Below are positions 12,040 to 24,533 of a stretch of DNA of 64,000 bases, piece after piece (the stretch's first letter is position 1; each line of letters opens with the position of its first letter). Made by a program: the position numbers and the translations under genes. This DNA comes from Augochlora pura (taxonomy: Eukaryota > Arthropoda > Insecta > Hymenoptera > Halictidae). Under the pieces are notes generated by a model, which made no database searches, was not told where the DNA came from, and was given only the letters and a program-made list of their open reading frames with translations. Location: positions 16,295,714 to 16,359,713 of the forward strand of contig NC_135777.1 in NCBI RefSeq assembly GCF_028453695.1. The letters are read 5' to 3'.

Positions 12040-12560
12040 GCGTCGGGGGAAGGGAGGGAGGGAGGGAGGGAGGGAGGTAGGTAGGAGGAGGCGGACGAAG
12101 GGGGTCGCGGGACGGAGAGAGGGTATGTATATACATATATACGTGTGCGCGGGGGACGAAGGAAAGAAACAGGAACTCAAACAGCACGGGGAGACCGAAG
12201 AGAAACGAAGGTTGGCGTAGGCCTTCGCCGGTCGCGGAGGGCCGTAGAACGGCCCCGGAGGAAGGAAAAAGATGAGAAGGTGGTCGCCGGGACGTAGGTA
12301 GAGAGAGAGAGAGGAGCCGGCATAGACGGGATCCGACGGCGGACAGAGAGAAAGGAGAGAAACCTGGCGAAGAAAAGAGGGGCCGGGAAAACGGACGGAG
12401 AAGTCCGCGGGAAGACAGGGCCAGACAGTGATACACAGAGAGAAAGAGGCGTATAAAAGAGGATAGTTCGAGCGAGGGTTAGAGGAGGATGAGGTCGGAG
12501 GTGGTGGAGTAGGAAGAGTAGGAGGAGGAGAGATTTGTGAAGGTACGAGAAAGCAGCAGA
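12040..12560 (+). promoter_or_regulatory. Purine-rich (GGGA/GAGA) promoter-proximal tract
   Basis: The + strand is almost pure purine for long runs: a (GGGA)n block at about 12045-12090, GAGAGAGAGAGAG near 12300 and GGAGGAGG runs after 12480. GAGA-type tracts are common at insect promoters (known biology). Here the tract surrounds a TATA box and lies upstream of the signal-peptide exon at 13456. The minus strand carries a Pro/Ser-rich open frame of 292 codons that is a by-product of this composition. Confidence 0.5.
12452..12458 (+). promoter_or_regulatory. TATA box candidate
   Basis: TATAAAA in the context GGCGTATAAAAGAGGATA, a near-perfect TATA element inside a CpG- and purine-rich block. 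A start site about 25-30 bases downstream (around 12482) would give a leader of roughly 970 bases before the ATG at 13456, unless that leader is itself spliced. Confidence 0.4.
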
Positions 12561-13455
12561 GGTACCAGCAGTGGCAGCAGCAGTGCCCGGGCATCAGGGC
12601 ACAGTTTGGTTGGCGCAGGCGCTGGCCGGTAGACGGTTCCTGGTGCGGGCTGCAGGCGGCAGAGGGTAGAGAGAAGCGAGGGAGGTGGATGTCGGAGGGT
12701 GCCCGTAGGAAGTTTATCGGCGGCGAGTGGTGGTGGGTGGAAGTGGTGCCTTCGGAGGTGGGGTTGTAGGTAGACGGTGGAGGTGGAGGTGAAAGCAGGA
12801 GCATACTCCGTACACCGAGGATTTCCAGGCAGCAGACAGTCTACGGCCCGGGACAGAGGGACCAGGACCAGCCTCGGGAAGGAGAGCTCGTCGTGGACCC
12901 TCTTCTCTCCTTATTAATACGCGCCGACCACCGCTGTACTTTTCGAGTGTTTTGGTGGCCTTGAAACTCGGCGCGTCTCATCGCGCTGCTGCCGTTTATC
13001 CGTTACGTTTCGCACCGTTCCGTCGCGACGCGGACCGGGGACAACGGGATCCGCGATTCGCTTCCCGAAGGACACTTTACCCTACCGCTGACACGCAGTG
13101 TGCTCTCCCCGAGAGGGACAACCGATTTCCGTGTTGTGTGAACCGGATGCGTAGGGGGGTCGGACCTGTTCGGTGCCAAGGGACAGCCAGCCGAAGCCGA
13201 GGAACCAGTGGAGATGAGCGCAGTCGTTCGGCCGGGGACTGCTCGGAGCACGTGCCTCGCACGCAGAAGGCGCTCTGAGCGGCATCAGGTGCGCTAATCG
13301 GGCACCGATCCGCGAAACAAAGCGAGACCAGTGCAAATTGAACGTTGCCGCTGCCGCTACCGTTGCCGCTGCCGCACCGCGGATCGCCGGTCCCCGACCA
13401 AGGTCGTGTTTTCGATATCGCAACGGCTCCCACGATCACTCGATAGCAACCAGGA
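12482..13455 (+). other. Putative long 5' leader of the gene starting at 13456
   Basis: CpG-rich sequence between the TATA box and the signal-peptide start codon. It contains several upstream ATGs (near 12489, 12688, 13148 and 13213) and overlapping frames on both strands that do not resemble a known protein. Repeated trinucleotides (GCCGCT and GTTGCC near 13345-13375) suggest untranslated sequence. No splice site inside it is convincing. Confidence 0.35.
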
Positions 13456-13591
13456 ATGACAGGACGTGCCGTTCACGCGGCAAGAACGGTCTCGATGATC
13501 GCGTTGCTCACCTCTCTTCTGATGTTTGTCGGGATCGACGGCATGGGACACGCGAGTGGACACAATGCGGATCGCGTAGTGTTTCATCAAG
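13456..13591 (+). CDS. First coding exon of a secreted or membrane protein gene (signal peptide)
   Basis: The frame starts at ATG 13456 (context CAGGAATGA) and gives 45 residues before a textbook donor, AAG|GTGAGT, at 13591/13592. The exon therefore ends in phase 1. Residues 1-13 form a basic n-region (MTGRAVHAARTVS), residues 14-27 a hydrophobic core (MIALLTSLLMFVGI), followed by a polar GMGHASG stretch where cleavage is plausible. The exon ends with HNADRVVFHQ. A second in-frame ATG at 13495 could also start the signal peptide. TATA box and purine-rich promoter tract lie upstream; a CT microsatellite, normal in introns, lies 200 bases downstream. The gene identity is not recognised and no following exon was established, which suggests a very long first intron. 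If 13456 is not the start, the exon may still be coding from farther upstream. Confidence 0.6.
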
Positions 13592-13786
13592 GTGAGTCGC
13601 ATCGTGACAGCACGTTCTCACTGATTTCTATCCCGTTTCTTCGTTCGTCTTCTCTTCCATCTTCGTTCCTGTGTCAAGTCTCGCTCGCGGATACCTCTTT
13701 TTGAATTATTAATGCGAACTGATCGTTCAATTAACGGGATTACGGAACTATCTACTACCCCCTCTATCCCTTCTCCATATCTCTCT

Positions 13787-13842
13787 CACCCCTCCTCTCT
13801 CTCTCTCTCCTCTCCTCCCTCTCTCTCTCTCTCTCTCTCTCT
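13787..13842. repeat. CT microsatellite
   Basis: CTCTCTCT runs broken by CC and CCT, ending in an uninterrupted CT stretch just before TTCGACGG. Confidence 0.9.
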
Positions 13843-13994
13843 TCGACGGTAGGCTGCTCGGTATAGATCTATGATCTACCATCACGCAATAATGAGGGTT
13901 AATGGGAATTGTAATTGAAGTTCGAGCGAGAGATCCCAACGTTTGTACGTGCAACACAAACGAGTCGGGATACAATAAATATACGGTTAAATTG

Positions 13995-14029
13995 ATCGAC
14001 TGCCGTGCTGCGCGTTTGCGGCAGTCGAT
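13995..14029. other. Perfect 11-bp-stem hairpin next to an octamer motif
   Basis: ATCGACTGCCG and its exact complement CGGCAGTCGAT are separated by 13 bases (13995-14005 and 14019-14029). The POU-type octamer ATGCAAAT begins immediately afterwards, at 14031. Function is unknown; a small hairpin RNA or a regulatory site are both guesses. Confidence 0.5.
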
Positions 14030-16809
14030 TATGCAAATACTGATTTTTCTAGACGGGTCCGCCGCGCGTTCCAGTCGAATTCAAGCTTTTCTACTTCGCC
14101 GAGCGGTTTATCGAATATTTAAACCGCGTTTCAGGCGGTTCCTAATCTGTCAAATTTATAATATTTTCGTTACGAATCTCCTTCGCGTCGCGCGGTGTCC
14201 TCTCGTATTCTCGACCATCGGAATCATCGTACAATCGTTTCCGTTCAACTTTAATCATTGTTCGACGCGTGTCCGCGCACGTAATGTTTCATATCGGTAT
14301 TAACAATCGTGTCGTATCATTTGCGAAATAAAATTCGTCGTTCCCGTCGCCGTGCTAAATGTTGTCGACACTTCGGTAATTGTAACTTCGTCGCATTTTT
14401 CGTTTATAAAATGTCTATCGGAAAATCGAAAACAAAGGGCGACGACGGGCGGCACGTTAAGGGATTATTTGCAGTCGGCCAGAGGCCAAGTGGCAAATTG
14501 TTGTTTAAACGATTGAAAATCGTGAACAGCGTCCGCGGCCGTCCGTGCGCGCTCGCCGTCGGAACGAAAAATCGTATCGATCAGATCGTGGAAGGATCCC
14601 GCGGCGATCGATGCCGCTCGATCTCCGTTAGTTGTGAATTATTAGCTTCCGTGCAGGGAGAGGGGGGAGGGAGGATTGTCCGTGCCGCGCTATCTGCTTC
14701 CTGGCGCAAACAAATAGCAACGAGCGGTTGACGCCGTCAAACTCTTTGTGCTCGTCGCTGGACGTCGCCGTTTATAAATAGCGCGTCATAAATAGCCCGA
14801 TTTCCTTAGGGCGAACGGATCTATTTCATTTGCCGGGCGAAAGCTCGCGCGAGCCCGCGTCGGTCGAGGACCGCGACGGGGTTGGCCCGCGCGCGATAAC
14901 GCGTATTGACAGCTGAAAAGCGGGCAAATGAATTTTTCATAAATCACCGGCAAATGTCTATCGGCACTCCGCCAGCCCCGACCGACTCTCCACGACGACA
15001 ACCCCCGCGAGTCAATACGACGCCTACGGTCCGTCGTTATTTATGTTTATCGCGCGAAGGAAGAAAAAAAAAGAAAATGAAATTTCCCTGGAAACGGAAT
15101 TTAGGCAGGCCCGGGGGGAGAGTCGACGCTCTCAGGCGAACGAAAGTTACGAGCGACGCCTCCGCGCGTGGGTGTGCTCACGTTTTTCAGTTTCAGACGA
15201 GGAAGTTCCGTGCGCCGCGGCAAGGCGTTTGACCGTGCGAAGTGTCGAAGTTTTTAATTTTAATGCGGACGGTAAACCCAGCCACCTGCAAATTCATGTC
15301 CTCGAGAAATGTTTAACGACCGCGGTCGGTCCGCCGCGCGCCACTGCGACGCCTCCGCTCGTGTGGCTCGTTTTGCATTTGCGAATGATTGACCCTTTCA
15401 TTGTTCCATACTGAACGGCGGCGATAAAAATTAGTCGCGCGTCGGACGGGACGGATGGTTCCCCGTGAATGGCGGAAGAAGCTGAATGGGGGAATAACGG
15501 CGGACGAGAAATTTGAGATTTCGGCACGCGCGGTCTCGCTCGTCTTTGTTTATGCGATTGTAGAACGTTGCTTCGCCGCGTGTTCCGTTTCATTTTCGAG
15601 ATTATAGGATCGGGTGGGGTTGCATTTTCGATACGTACGCGAGCCCGTGTGTTCGCGTTTGCATTGAACGCCATCGACCGCCACTTTAATCTTGATCCGT
15701 ATCTACGTGTCCCCGTCGATGATTTATCTTTCATTGATCTTCGTGTTTTATCTGCGCACTTGTACAAAGACAAAAACTGTATGTAACGTTCGATTTAATT
15801 ATTCGTCGATATTAATATGAATCTTCAAGCAGGCTTAAAAACATACACTCTTTTCCGTGAAATATTTCACTGTAAAAGTATATATACAATTCACATAGAA
15901 ATTTCATAGAAGGTATACTCTTATTTGTAAAACAATATCATAATAAATTATGCGAGCTTCGGATCGAAAGTTTCTCCTGCGAAAATACGCTGCGGTAATT
16001 GCTGTGTATAATTGTTAATCGCCGCGGTTTCACGGATATTTCCGCGAAGAACACTGAATTTCGCAAGAAATACGCCACGAGAACGACTTTTCATGCATCG
16101 TAATCAAAAGCACGATAAAGAAACGTACAAGTTGATTAGTATGATACGAACCAGAATTAATTAACTCGGTTTGCGTTTTGTACCATTATCTCTTTCATCA
16201 AGTGAACGTAAAACGCGTGACAAAGCACATCCGAGCGGGCGCACTACACAAGATAACGCACAGAAATCTGGCCACTCAAGTATTCCCTTTGTAGTTCTCG
16301 TGTGTTTGTTAAGTATCCCCCCCTGTACAGATATGTAGAGAGATTTGTTTAAGATAAAGCTAGCCGGAGATTTCCCCTCCTTAACATATCTTAGCCACTA
16401 TGAACAATTGCGCTTCGTCGCGAATGATCTTTTTACGCGTCTAAGAAGCAGGATAGGTGCTCGCATTATCGTCGAAGTGTCACGACACATTACTGTAGCA
16501 ACAAAGAACGGAATAATTGGGATCGACGTGTTTTACAATTTGCATGTCACTTTTACTGTTGTTATTTTTACTTTTACCAACGTGGCAATTGAGAAAATTC
16601 TATTTCGAATGCACAAGTATATTGACACTAAATATTTCACCGCTGGTCAAATGACAGGTTTTACAGTTTTTATGTTGCAATCATTGAAATTATAAAGATG
16701 CTTCCGTTAAAGAATTTTTTTGATCAGTCGCACGCTATTGTAAAAGTTATGAAAGATTTGAGTAAATTCTATGTAGTAATTCTTATGAGACAAGTTTTGT
16801 TAGTCACTT

Positions 16810-16829
16810 TTAGACCTCAGAAGGTCTAA
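16810..16829. other. Short perfect hairpin
   Basis: TTAGACCT and AGGTCTAA flank a four-base loop (CAGA) in AT-rich DNA. No T-run follows that would suggest a terminator, and no role is evident. Confidence 0.4.
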
Positions 16830-17860
16830 TGTTAAAGATATCACATATAATATAATAACAAAATAACAAAGCAGATATTTCCCAGAAAAATTAAACGTGT
16901 AATACATGTCATTGTGTAATAAAAATACTGTGCTTAGAAACCCCTATTAACAACTTAAAAAATGGCAATAGTTAAGTAATAAGACGCCTGTAATTACTTA
17001 CTGGAACGTTTGAAAATAAAGAAAAATAAATGAACAAATGAATCTATAATTATAGAACGTGAATAAATATTTTCAACAATTGTTTAAAGACAGGCAGTAC
17101 GTTTCGCTTCGAAACGGGTGCGAAGAACGCGACAATTTAAACAATGTTCATCGAACCAGCGTTCGACGATACGTTGAATATTTTTTTCATGCCCTCCTAA
17201 TGACTCGGTCTCAGGTTACAGGTATCGCGTGGATCGCGAAAAGTTTCGTTTTCGTTGCAAAGCTGCGCGCCTCGGCCATTTCGTTTCGTCGAAACGGGAG
17301 GGGAAAAAAAAACTTATCCCCGCGCGAGCGTGACTATCGTCTGGACGAGAATAAATACGAAATACCGGCGAATAAAACAATAGCAACACCTGGAAAAATT
17401 GATTTGCGTCGAATACTGGTTTGTTTTTTACTGGCAAAAATCGAACTTCGCAAATATTGGGTGCTCTGTGCTCAGCCGAGGGAAGCACATTTGCCGAAAA
17501 ACGCATGGAAAATATCAGGCATATCGAACCGTCGGTTCTTTTTCTCGACACCGTGACGCCGCCGGTCCGAAAAATTTTGTTTTTCGGCAAAAACGCGGCT
17601 ATGCAGTTTTCCGCGCGGTCCTCGGAACCCGCTACAATTTCGCTAAGACGTTTTCGAGGTTATGCGCGATATTTCAAAGTGATTTTTCGCGCGATGCGGT
17701 ATCCTTGCAAATAACACGATTTTGTATTTTTTTTACATGATTAAATTAGGTTGATAAGGGTGATCCCGTAAGAGAAATTTCTTACAGCAGATATTCACCT
17801 TTTGTTTTTCACTCCTTTTTTATACACGTGTTGAGGGTAGAAAATCGTCTGAAAGCGATG

Positions 17861-18097
17861 TTAACCCTTTGCAGTCGCCGCCATTTTTACCTCCAGATCC
17901 AAAATAATTTTCCAAACTTATAACGTTTCCATTTTGCATAACCTGGTGCATTTTACACATTGTAAAATTTAATTTTGCGACTTGTGCAACAGTTGACAGG
18001 CACATAATTTTTTTTATATGTAAGTAAACTTGATAAATATAATTTTGAAAAATTTACAGCGGCGAAAAAGAGTCGCCACTCGACCGCAAAGGGTTAA
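17861..18097. mobile_element. TTAA-type MITE, family F1
   Basis: Complete copy: TTAACCCTTTGCAGTCGCC on the left, ACTCGACCGCAAAGGGTTAA on the right, both with intact TTAA. The left interior (GCCATTTTTACCTCCAGATC) matches the copies at 5137 and 37651. The right subterminal GGCGAAAAAGAGTCGCC has dyad symmetry (GGCGA with TCGCC). 237 bp, non-coding. Confidence 0.9.
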
Positions 18098-19323
18098 AAT
18101 TTTTTACTCGTGTCAATTTCTTGGATTCTCGAATTAATATTTGTAATCTTTTTCATAGTAATATTCGTGCTTTCCGGAACAATTTTACATAGAAATTCCC
18201 TTCGGAAGAAGCAAGTAGCATTTTTGTATTTCTAAGGGTATTGCCGAGTGAGCTATAGGCCGCAGTGCCACCGAGCTTTTTGTCTAATGTCTGCTGCGAT
18301 CGTGTTCGCCGGCACTTCAATTAATCACTAATTTTCTAGATGGAGGAACCGATCTATAATTTATCACACGTTTATCCCCAACATTGAACATCGATTCCGG
18401 AGAAATATGACTATGTTCCAATTTTGGCAAACTAAATAATATACCTGTTTCTTGTACGATATCGTAGAATAAGCAACGAATAAACTGCATTATTCTAGAT
18501 TATTTGTTATCTCATATGTTTATTATCTTAACGACATGGTTTTCTCGAGTCTGCACGAAAGAAGTAAAGTTTGCAAAGCTGTAAAATTGCTATAAACAAA
18601 CCGCAGTGATTATAATTGTATAGGGAGAGCTATAAAATATTACGTTATTATACTGCTTTTGTGCATGGAACGCTGTGTATTAATAAAAATTAAACAATAA
18701 CAGCGAAACAATATATAGCAAATTGTATAATATACTTCTTTAAACTCAATAAAGTCTATTAAACATCGAGAAGTTAAAACGAGACTGCAAATTTGTATAT
18801 AAAATAAGAACCGTCTAACTCAATTATAGGAATTAAAATTAAATAAAAAAATACATAATCGAATAATTTTCATAAATGGAATAAGTTGAAGAGAATACAA
18901 AAATGTTTCAAATTTACACTTTGATAGTTTGTCCAATCATTTCCATCAGAAATAATAAAACGACTCGGAGTTTAATCATGACATTTTTATTCGCCCATTG
19001 TCCGTTCAAATTGTTCCCGCGTTAATAGACGAGAAAATTGGCAATGTAATCGTCGCACGTCCGACGAAAAATGCCGTCTTAGCGTATCCGTGCTTAATTG
19101 TTAGGACAACGGCAGGACACACCGGCTAACCGTGTGTACAGAAGTGTTTAAACACTTACAGACGGAAGTGTTGGTGTTCCCACTTACGTGCCCCCGGCTC
19201 TCGTACAATACCGCGACTAATTAACAGTATTGACGCGTTGCTTTGCCGGGATCTCATCTAACTCCGTCGCCTATGAAATTCCGCGTAGGTTAACGCGTGC
19301 GTGGAATCGCCGAATAATATAAA

Positions 19324-19357
<34 letters not shown>

Positions 19358-20406
19358 GCCTAATCAGACAACCGGTCGGAAAGAAAGTTCTCGGGCGCGG
19401 CGTCGGCGTGCATCGCGCCCGCGCAGCATAATAATTACTGTAAACAAAAGAGGAGCGGGCGGAAACGCGTTAAATTTCGTGAGGCCGGAGCGCGCGAGCG
19501 GATCACCGTTAATTAAGAGCAAATAGCAGCGACAAGAAAAAGAGCGCGGGAAATTAGTGACTGGCAAGTGTCGCCGTAGTTCGAGGCACGTAAGCCGGCT
19601 GCTTAACGAGCGATTCGAAACTTCGCGCTGTTCGAACGGCGAATCGTTTAGCAAAAATACAACTGCGCATTCAGAATTTTATTTATCAATCTTGTAAGCA
19701 ATGTATCGTTTATGGTGCTTGTCCTAGACGCGTTAGTTTCTCTGGTGATTTTAATGAATCTATGTGAGAGTCTAAATCAATTGTCGGAAACACGATGGTT
19801 CGGAAATAATTTTTATACTCTGTCTGTAGTGTCAACTTTTTAGTGAGTTGAAAACTGTCTCACGTCTTGCTTAACTTTTTATGTATGGTGGAGCATAAGT
19901 TATACAGTTCAATATTTTATTTAAAGGTTTCCATACAGTTGAATAACTGTAGTAGGCCAAATAAATAATAAAAAAATGTGACTAAATAAGTGAAGTAAAT
20001 AATTGACAAATAATTGCAAAATGATCGAAGAAATAATTGAAGAAATCATGTGCTACTGTGAATTTTTGTCTTTTACAAGAATATGTATTCTATGCAATTT
20101 TTGATGTTTTTTTTAAACCGTTTACCTTGGAGATTTAATGGTGAAGGTCGACCGGCGCTGAAAGCAGGCCCGAAATTCTAATCGTAACGAGTCAAACAGC
20201 GATTCCAAGCTGACGAAAAAGCCCTTCTTATTAGGGACGGCGATCTCCTTGAATTTTTATGGGGTCATTACAAAGGGAGATTTCGACCCTCGAATTTATG
20301 GTGATTTGGGTAGCGATAAAATTCTTTCTGCTGTCATTTGAATTATATGGAGGACAATGAGAGGTTTGCTAATACGAAAAAGCTGTCGTTCCGGAGGATC
20401 GTTAAA
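18098..20406. other. Non-coding stretch including a G homopolymer
   Basis: AT-rich to 18960, then a CpG-rich block about 18980-19660 that contains the 30-base G run, then AT-rich again. No exon is supported. The minus frame 19364-19654 is in the GC block and has no recognised domain. Confidence 0.5.
19327..19356. repeat. G homopolymer, 30 bases
   Basis: Thirty consecutive G residues on the + strand, bounded by AATTA and TGCC. The true length is probably uncertain, since homopolymers of this size are error-prone in sequencing and assembly. Confidence 0.95.
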
Positions 20407-20785
20407 TTAACCCTTTGCACTCGGATGTCCTGTCGCTAACGACGAGGTTGTTCGTAATTGTAATACCAAGGCTAATGATTTTTGTTTCATACGGTCAAGA
20501 TAGATATAATTTTATGGGATACTCTATTTAAGGGTAATTATTATTTCCAATGTTATATCGTTTTATACAAAAGATAATTAATGTTTATTTCAATGTTAAT
20601 CATTTTTGTTTCGTACAATTTATAGGAATACAATTTTATGCATAATTGATATTAAAATCAACGATATTAAAATCATATTTAAATATTAAATAAATAATAT
20701 ATTTAATCATTCAATATGTCACTTGTTACTATACGAATTTATATTGCTGGTTAAACTGAATAATTTTCCGAGCGTAGAAGGTTTA
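20407..20785. mobile_element. TTAA-type MITE, family F1, diverged
   Basis: The left end TTAACCCTTTGCACTCGGA is intact. The right end TCCGAGCGTAGAAGGTTTA is a decayed inverted match. A dyad GTCG-CTAA-CGAC lies close to the left end. Inside, a ~45-base AT-rich segment (AATNATTTTTGTTTC, TATAATTTTATG) is present twice. Confidence 0.55.
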
Positions 20786-23700
20786 TATTATACTGCGAGA
20801 AACATATTTTCATATTTTATTTTATCGCGCTTATTGTAACTTCCTTTTATTGTTGTACTGTGTGAATATTCTTTCTATATGCCATGAAATATTATTTTAA
20901 TATAACAGAACTGGTTTATAATAGAATTTTTCAATTTTGTAAAATTTCAAATATGGATATTTAAGTGCTAGATGAATATTTCCGATTATTTATAGATCTT
21001 TTAACTGCCGCAAATTTGTTAAAAAGATTCACGCAACAATAAATCCGATCGCGTTTTCTCTATCGCTTGCTATAGCTGGCGGAAATCTCTCAAGATGCGT
21101 TCTTCTAGAATATTCCGCAGATTGGAACGTCTATAAAAACGGTGGGAAATTTTGTTCGTGATTGAATCTACCTAGATTGGAAAATTGAAGCTTCCCCATC
21201 CCATTGACTCCCCAAAACTTGGTATACGATTTTTTCTGGTCCGCTGCCAACTTTACAATAATCTATAAGCTATAGCACGGTACCAGTTACTCATTTCTTT
21301 TCCACGTGGTACAGTCACATTAATAATCAGACATTAATATTTACACAGTCATTAACAATTACGCAGACGTTAATAATAACACAGTTATTAATATTTATAT
21401 GCGATTAATTATATATTTATATGTAGAAATCTATTTTTATACTTATTGCTTTGTATGAGAGGAATAAACATTATAATGCTTGTTATAGCACGAAAGAAAC
21501 CATTCACGGTTATTTCTTAAATTTTAATTATTTTTCCAATAATTTTTTAAGACTTCCCATTGCAAAATCCCTTCTCGGCATAAAATTATCACTTACCAGA
21601 ATTTATTAATAAGATTTAAACAGTATATATAATACCTATGATTACTTAGTAATTTCTCGAGAAGAAAAATTCCAGTCGCCGCAACATCTAAAAATTTATA
21701 ATTTTTTCAAAAGCGTCCGAACATTTCTGCGTGCGATATCGTTCTCGATCGTTCACCGGCTATAATCGCCGCTTACAATTAGTCGAGTGGCGCGATCGTC
21801 GAGGGCTTCATTTTTCGCGGCCCAGCAAAAATTGTCAGTTCACACAGGCGAGCACGGTTTTTCACGCGACCGGAAAACGCGCCGCTGCTTACCGTATTTC
21901 GCAGGGTTTACCACCTCGAACATCTTTTTGTCTCGAGTTTCTTTCTTCCAGCGTCCCCTCCTCGTTCTTCCGGACTCGAACGTGTAAACCGACGCGATTT
22001 ACATCGCTCGCGCCCGTGAACCCCCGGCACTCCGTTCCGTTTTCACGAACAACGGAACAGACGACGACGACGACGACGGCGGCGACGCCGGTTACCATTC
22101 CGCACTCCGGGGACTTTTCCAATTCGCGATTAAGCGAGTGATTGTCGCTCTTGTCTTTTTAATCCTCATTGAATTATCGTACATCGCTCTGCAAATTGGG
22201 TCTTTGTTGAGCGGCTCGATAACCGACCCCCGCGCGATTCTTCGTGATTTCAATGCGCCGGGAACTGATAACGAATCCGATCGATATCTTCCTTCCACGA
22301 ATTTTCGTTTGTTTTTCTTTTATTTACCGTTCTTAATCGCATTAACATTACAGCTCGTTCCTCCCTTCAAATTTTAGCATAAATTTCTATTTCCTTGTAA
22401 AATGTAATTTATTGTTTTTCGTTAGGTTATTATCATATTCATATTCAGTTTATTATCATATTATCGTATTCAGTTTGTCCTGATTTTGCTTAAATAGTAG
22501 CAGTCTAATAAATTTTATAATACTTTAAAATCTGACGCGTGAGTTGCTAATTTTATACGATTTCATTTTATGCGATTTTATTTCATGCAATTTTATTTCA
22601 TGCGATTTTGTTTCATCCGATTTCACTTTATTCTATTTCACTTTATTTCATTTTATAATTCTTCTTATGGCGAATGAAATTTCTATTTAACTCCTATGTT
22701 CGGTGAAATTAATGAAGATCATTTCGATGATAATCGAGCGATTCGAACAACGGAATAGATTTCCACTTCGCTCCTGTGTTGCGTCCGATCGGACGCAGAA
22801 TATTTCGATTTTGCATGAAAGGCCCGCGGTTCCGCGCGGTTATAATTGTAAAAAATGTTTTTCCCGTAATTCTAGAGAGCGTATAGCGCGCTCCCGTTAA
22901 AGTGGATTGAAATCAAGCGAGATCATGGGGGTTGTTGGCGTTAAGGGCCATCGACGCCGCCCAATGTTCTGCGGTATTATTTTTTCACTATCCGCAAACC
23001 GGAAACAAAATCTGTGTTGCATTATGCTTTATAAAAAGCTCGTCGACGGTGATACACGTTTCGAGAAGCGTTGCCGGATAGTTGTTTATTTGTTATTTAC
23101 ATTGTGCACGTTTCACCGAGGTTTCGTCGACGTTTTATAAACAATTCTGTCGAACGCATGCTAAAAAGTAACATCCACGGGAGGCCATTAAATGAAAACG
23201 TGTTGACAATCGAAGTGATCGTTAAATGGAAGAAGAATTGTTAATATCTATTCTTCTCTAAGTTCGTTACAAGGAGCATATTTTAAAAAATTATTATTAT
23301 TCGCTAATGTTTATTTTAATGTTTAACCTTATAAATATACGAAATAAACGGGATAAAATATTAACAGCGGTATGGTAGAATATTATTACGACGCAAAAGA
23401 CGCAAATAAGATTGACATTAATAGATCGTGTTCCCAATTTTCACAACGAGTCCGAAATTATAGGGCAAGAGGTTACGGAATTCTTTCATTAAAAAAGAAG
23501 AGCTGCTTCCACGAAAATGGAACTAAATAAATAGAGTGCGCCTGCATATGAAATATACATATACTATACTATGAATCATCGCAGATACAATAAAATACTT
23601 GTGAAGTATTTTCCAACGCACTATACTATCCTATATTATACTAAAATCTAATTAAAATCGGCCTGTTACACTTGCGAACTTACATCGCGTGACCTAATAA

Positions 23701-24494
23701 AATAAATAGCTATAAGTGCGACAGTTAATTAACGTTTATCTCGACGTAAAGTCGCAAAGGATCGAAAGAACGTTTTTCGCCCGGCAAAAACAAAGTCTTG
23801 CCTCCATTTTACACGGGTCCTCGCGGAACGGGAGAACCGTACCGGCCGATTCCATAGATTTGAAGATTGAAGTCACCCTTTTTGTAACGGCACCCATAAA
23901 GTTTGATGCGCGAGTTTTCGTTGTCGTTTTATCGCGCTTTAAATGAAAACTGCGCCACCGGTATTAGAATAACGCCGCGCAGAGATCGGTCTGCGTGCCG
24001 CGTGTCCGCGTTTAGTGCACTGTATATTTATGCAACGATATTATCTGCGGGGCTTGCGCGGTGGATTTCGCTAAAAATTTAGTGGCACGAATTCGAATTC
24101 ATCGGCCGGGCTGCCCCGCGCGAGACCCGCCGACCATGCGAGCCGGCCCTGCACTTTCCATTTAAAGCGCAATAAAACAGCAACAAAATGTCATACATCA
24201 AATTTTACGGTGCTGTTGCAAAAGTGAGATTGCAATCTTCGAATTTATGGTAGTTCGAGCCCGCGAAGTAAATTCTTCCGACTCCGTGAAGTTCGTACGT
24301 GTCGAGGAAGACAGCATTTTCACGTTTCTGTCTGCATTTCGCGATGAACTATTATACTAAACAAAAAACAGAAATAATTTAAAAAAAAAGGGAAAGTGAA
24401 GAATTCAGTATTTTAGCACTTTCCACAGCTTTTAAAATATAAACGTTGAGAGTATAAACGTTATCTTATACTTTAAACAATTTTTACCTGCCGT
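20786..24494. other. Non-coding stretch with GC patches
   Basis: AT-rich, with CpG-rich patches around 21.72-22.30, 22.74-23.10 and 23.95-24.17 kb. A (CGA)n run is at about 22062-22085, an ATTAATA/ACACAGT repeat at 21311-21400, and a GATTTTATTTCATGC repeat at about 22557-22662. Open frames in the GC patches (for example 21731-22141) are not recognised. Confidence 0.5.
22557..22662. repeat. Tandem repeat, ~15-bp unit
   Basis: Six to seven degenerate units of CGATTTTATTTCATG, drifting to CTATTTCACTTTATT at the right end. Confidence 0.8.
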
Positions 24495-24533
24495 TCGACG
24501 AATCTGGGTCACCATTCGACAGTAAAGGGTTAA
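24495..24533. mobile_element. TTAA-type MITE right-end fragment, F1-like
   Basis: CCATTCGACAGTAAAGGGTTAA matches the right terminus of F1. A nearby CGAAT...ATTCG dyad fits the subterminal symmetry seen in other copies. No left terminus was found upstream. Confidence 0.45.

Larger units (their letters stand above)
13592..17860 (+). other. Putative start of a long first intron
   Basis: Follows the GTGAGT donor. It begins with a CT microsatellite (13787-13842) and a strong hairpin (13995), then CpG-rich sequence to about 15.7 kb and AT-rich sequence after that. Long frames at 14309-14731, 15294-15773 (minus) and 17059-17556 have no domain, splice sites or codon bias that I can support. Confidence 0.4.

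Noticed and set aside
11926..12804. 292-codon Pro/Ser-rich open frame on the minus strand
   Set aside because: It is the complement of a purine-rich promoter tract; repeated GGA and GAG give Pro, Ser and Leu runs in every frame, and no domain or splice signal is present.
17059..17556. 165-codon + frame overlapped by three other frames
   Set aside because: Basic, compositionally driven, not recognised; several frames are equally open in the same CpG-rich block.
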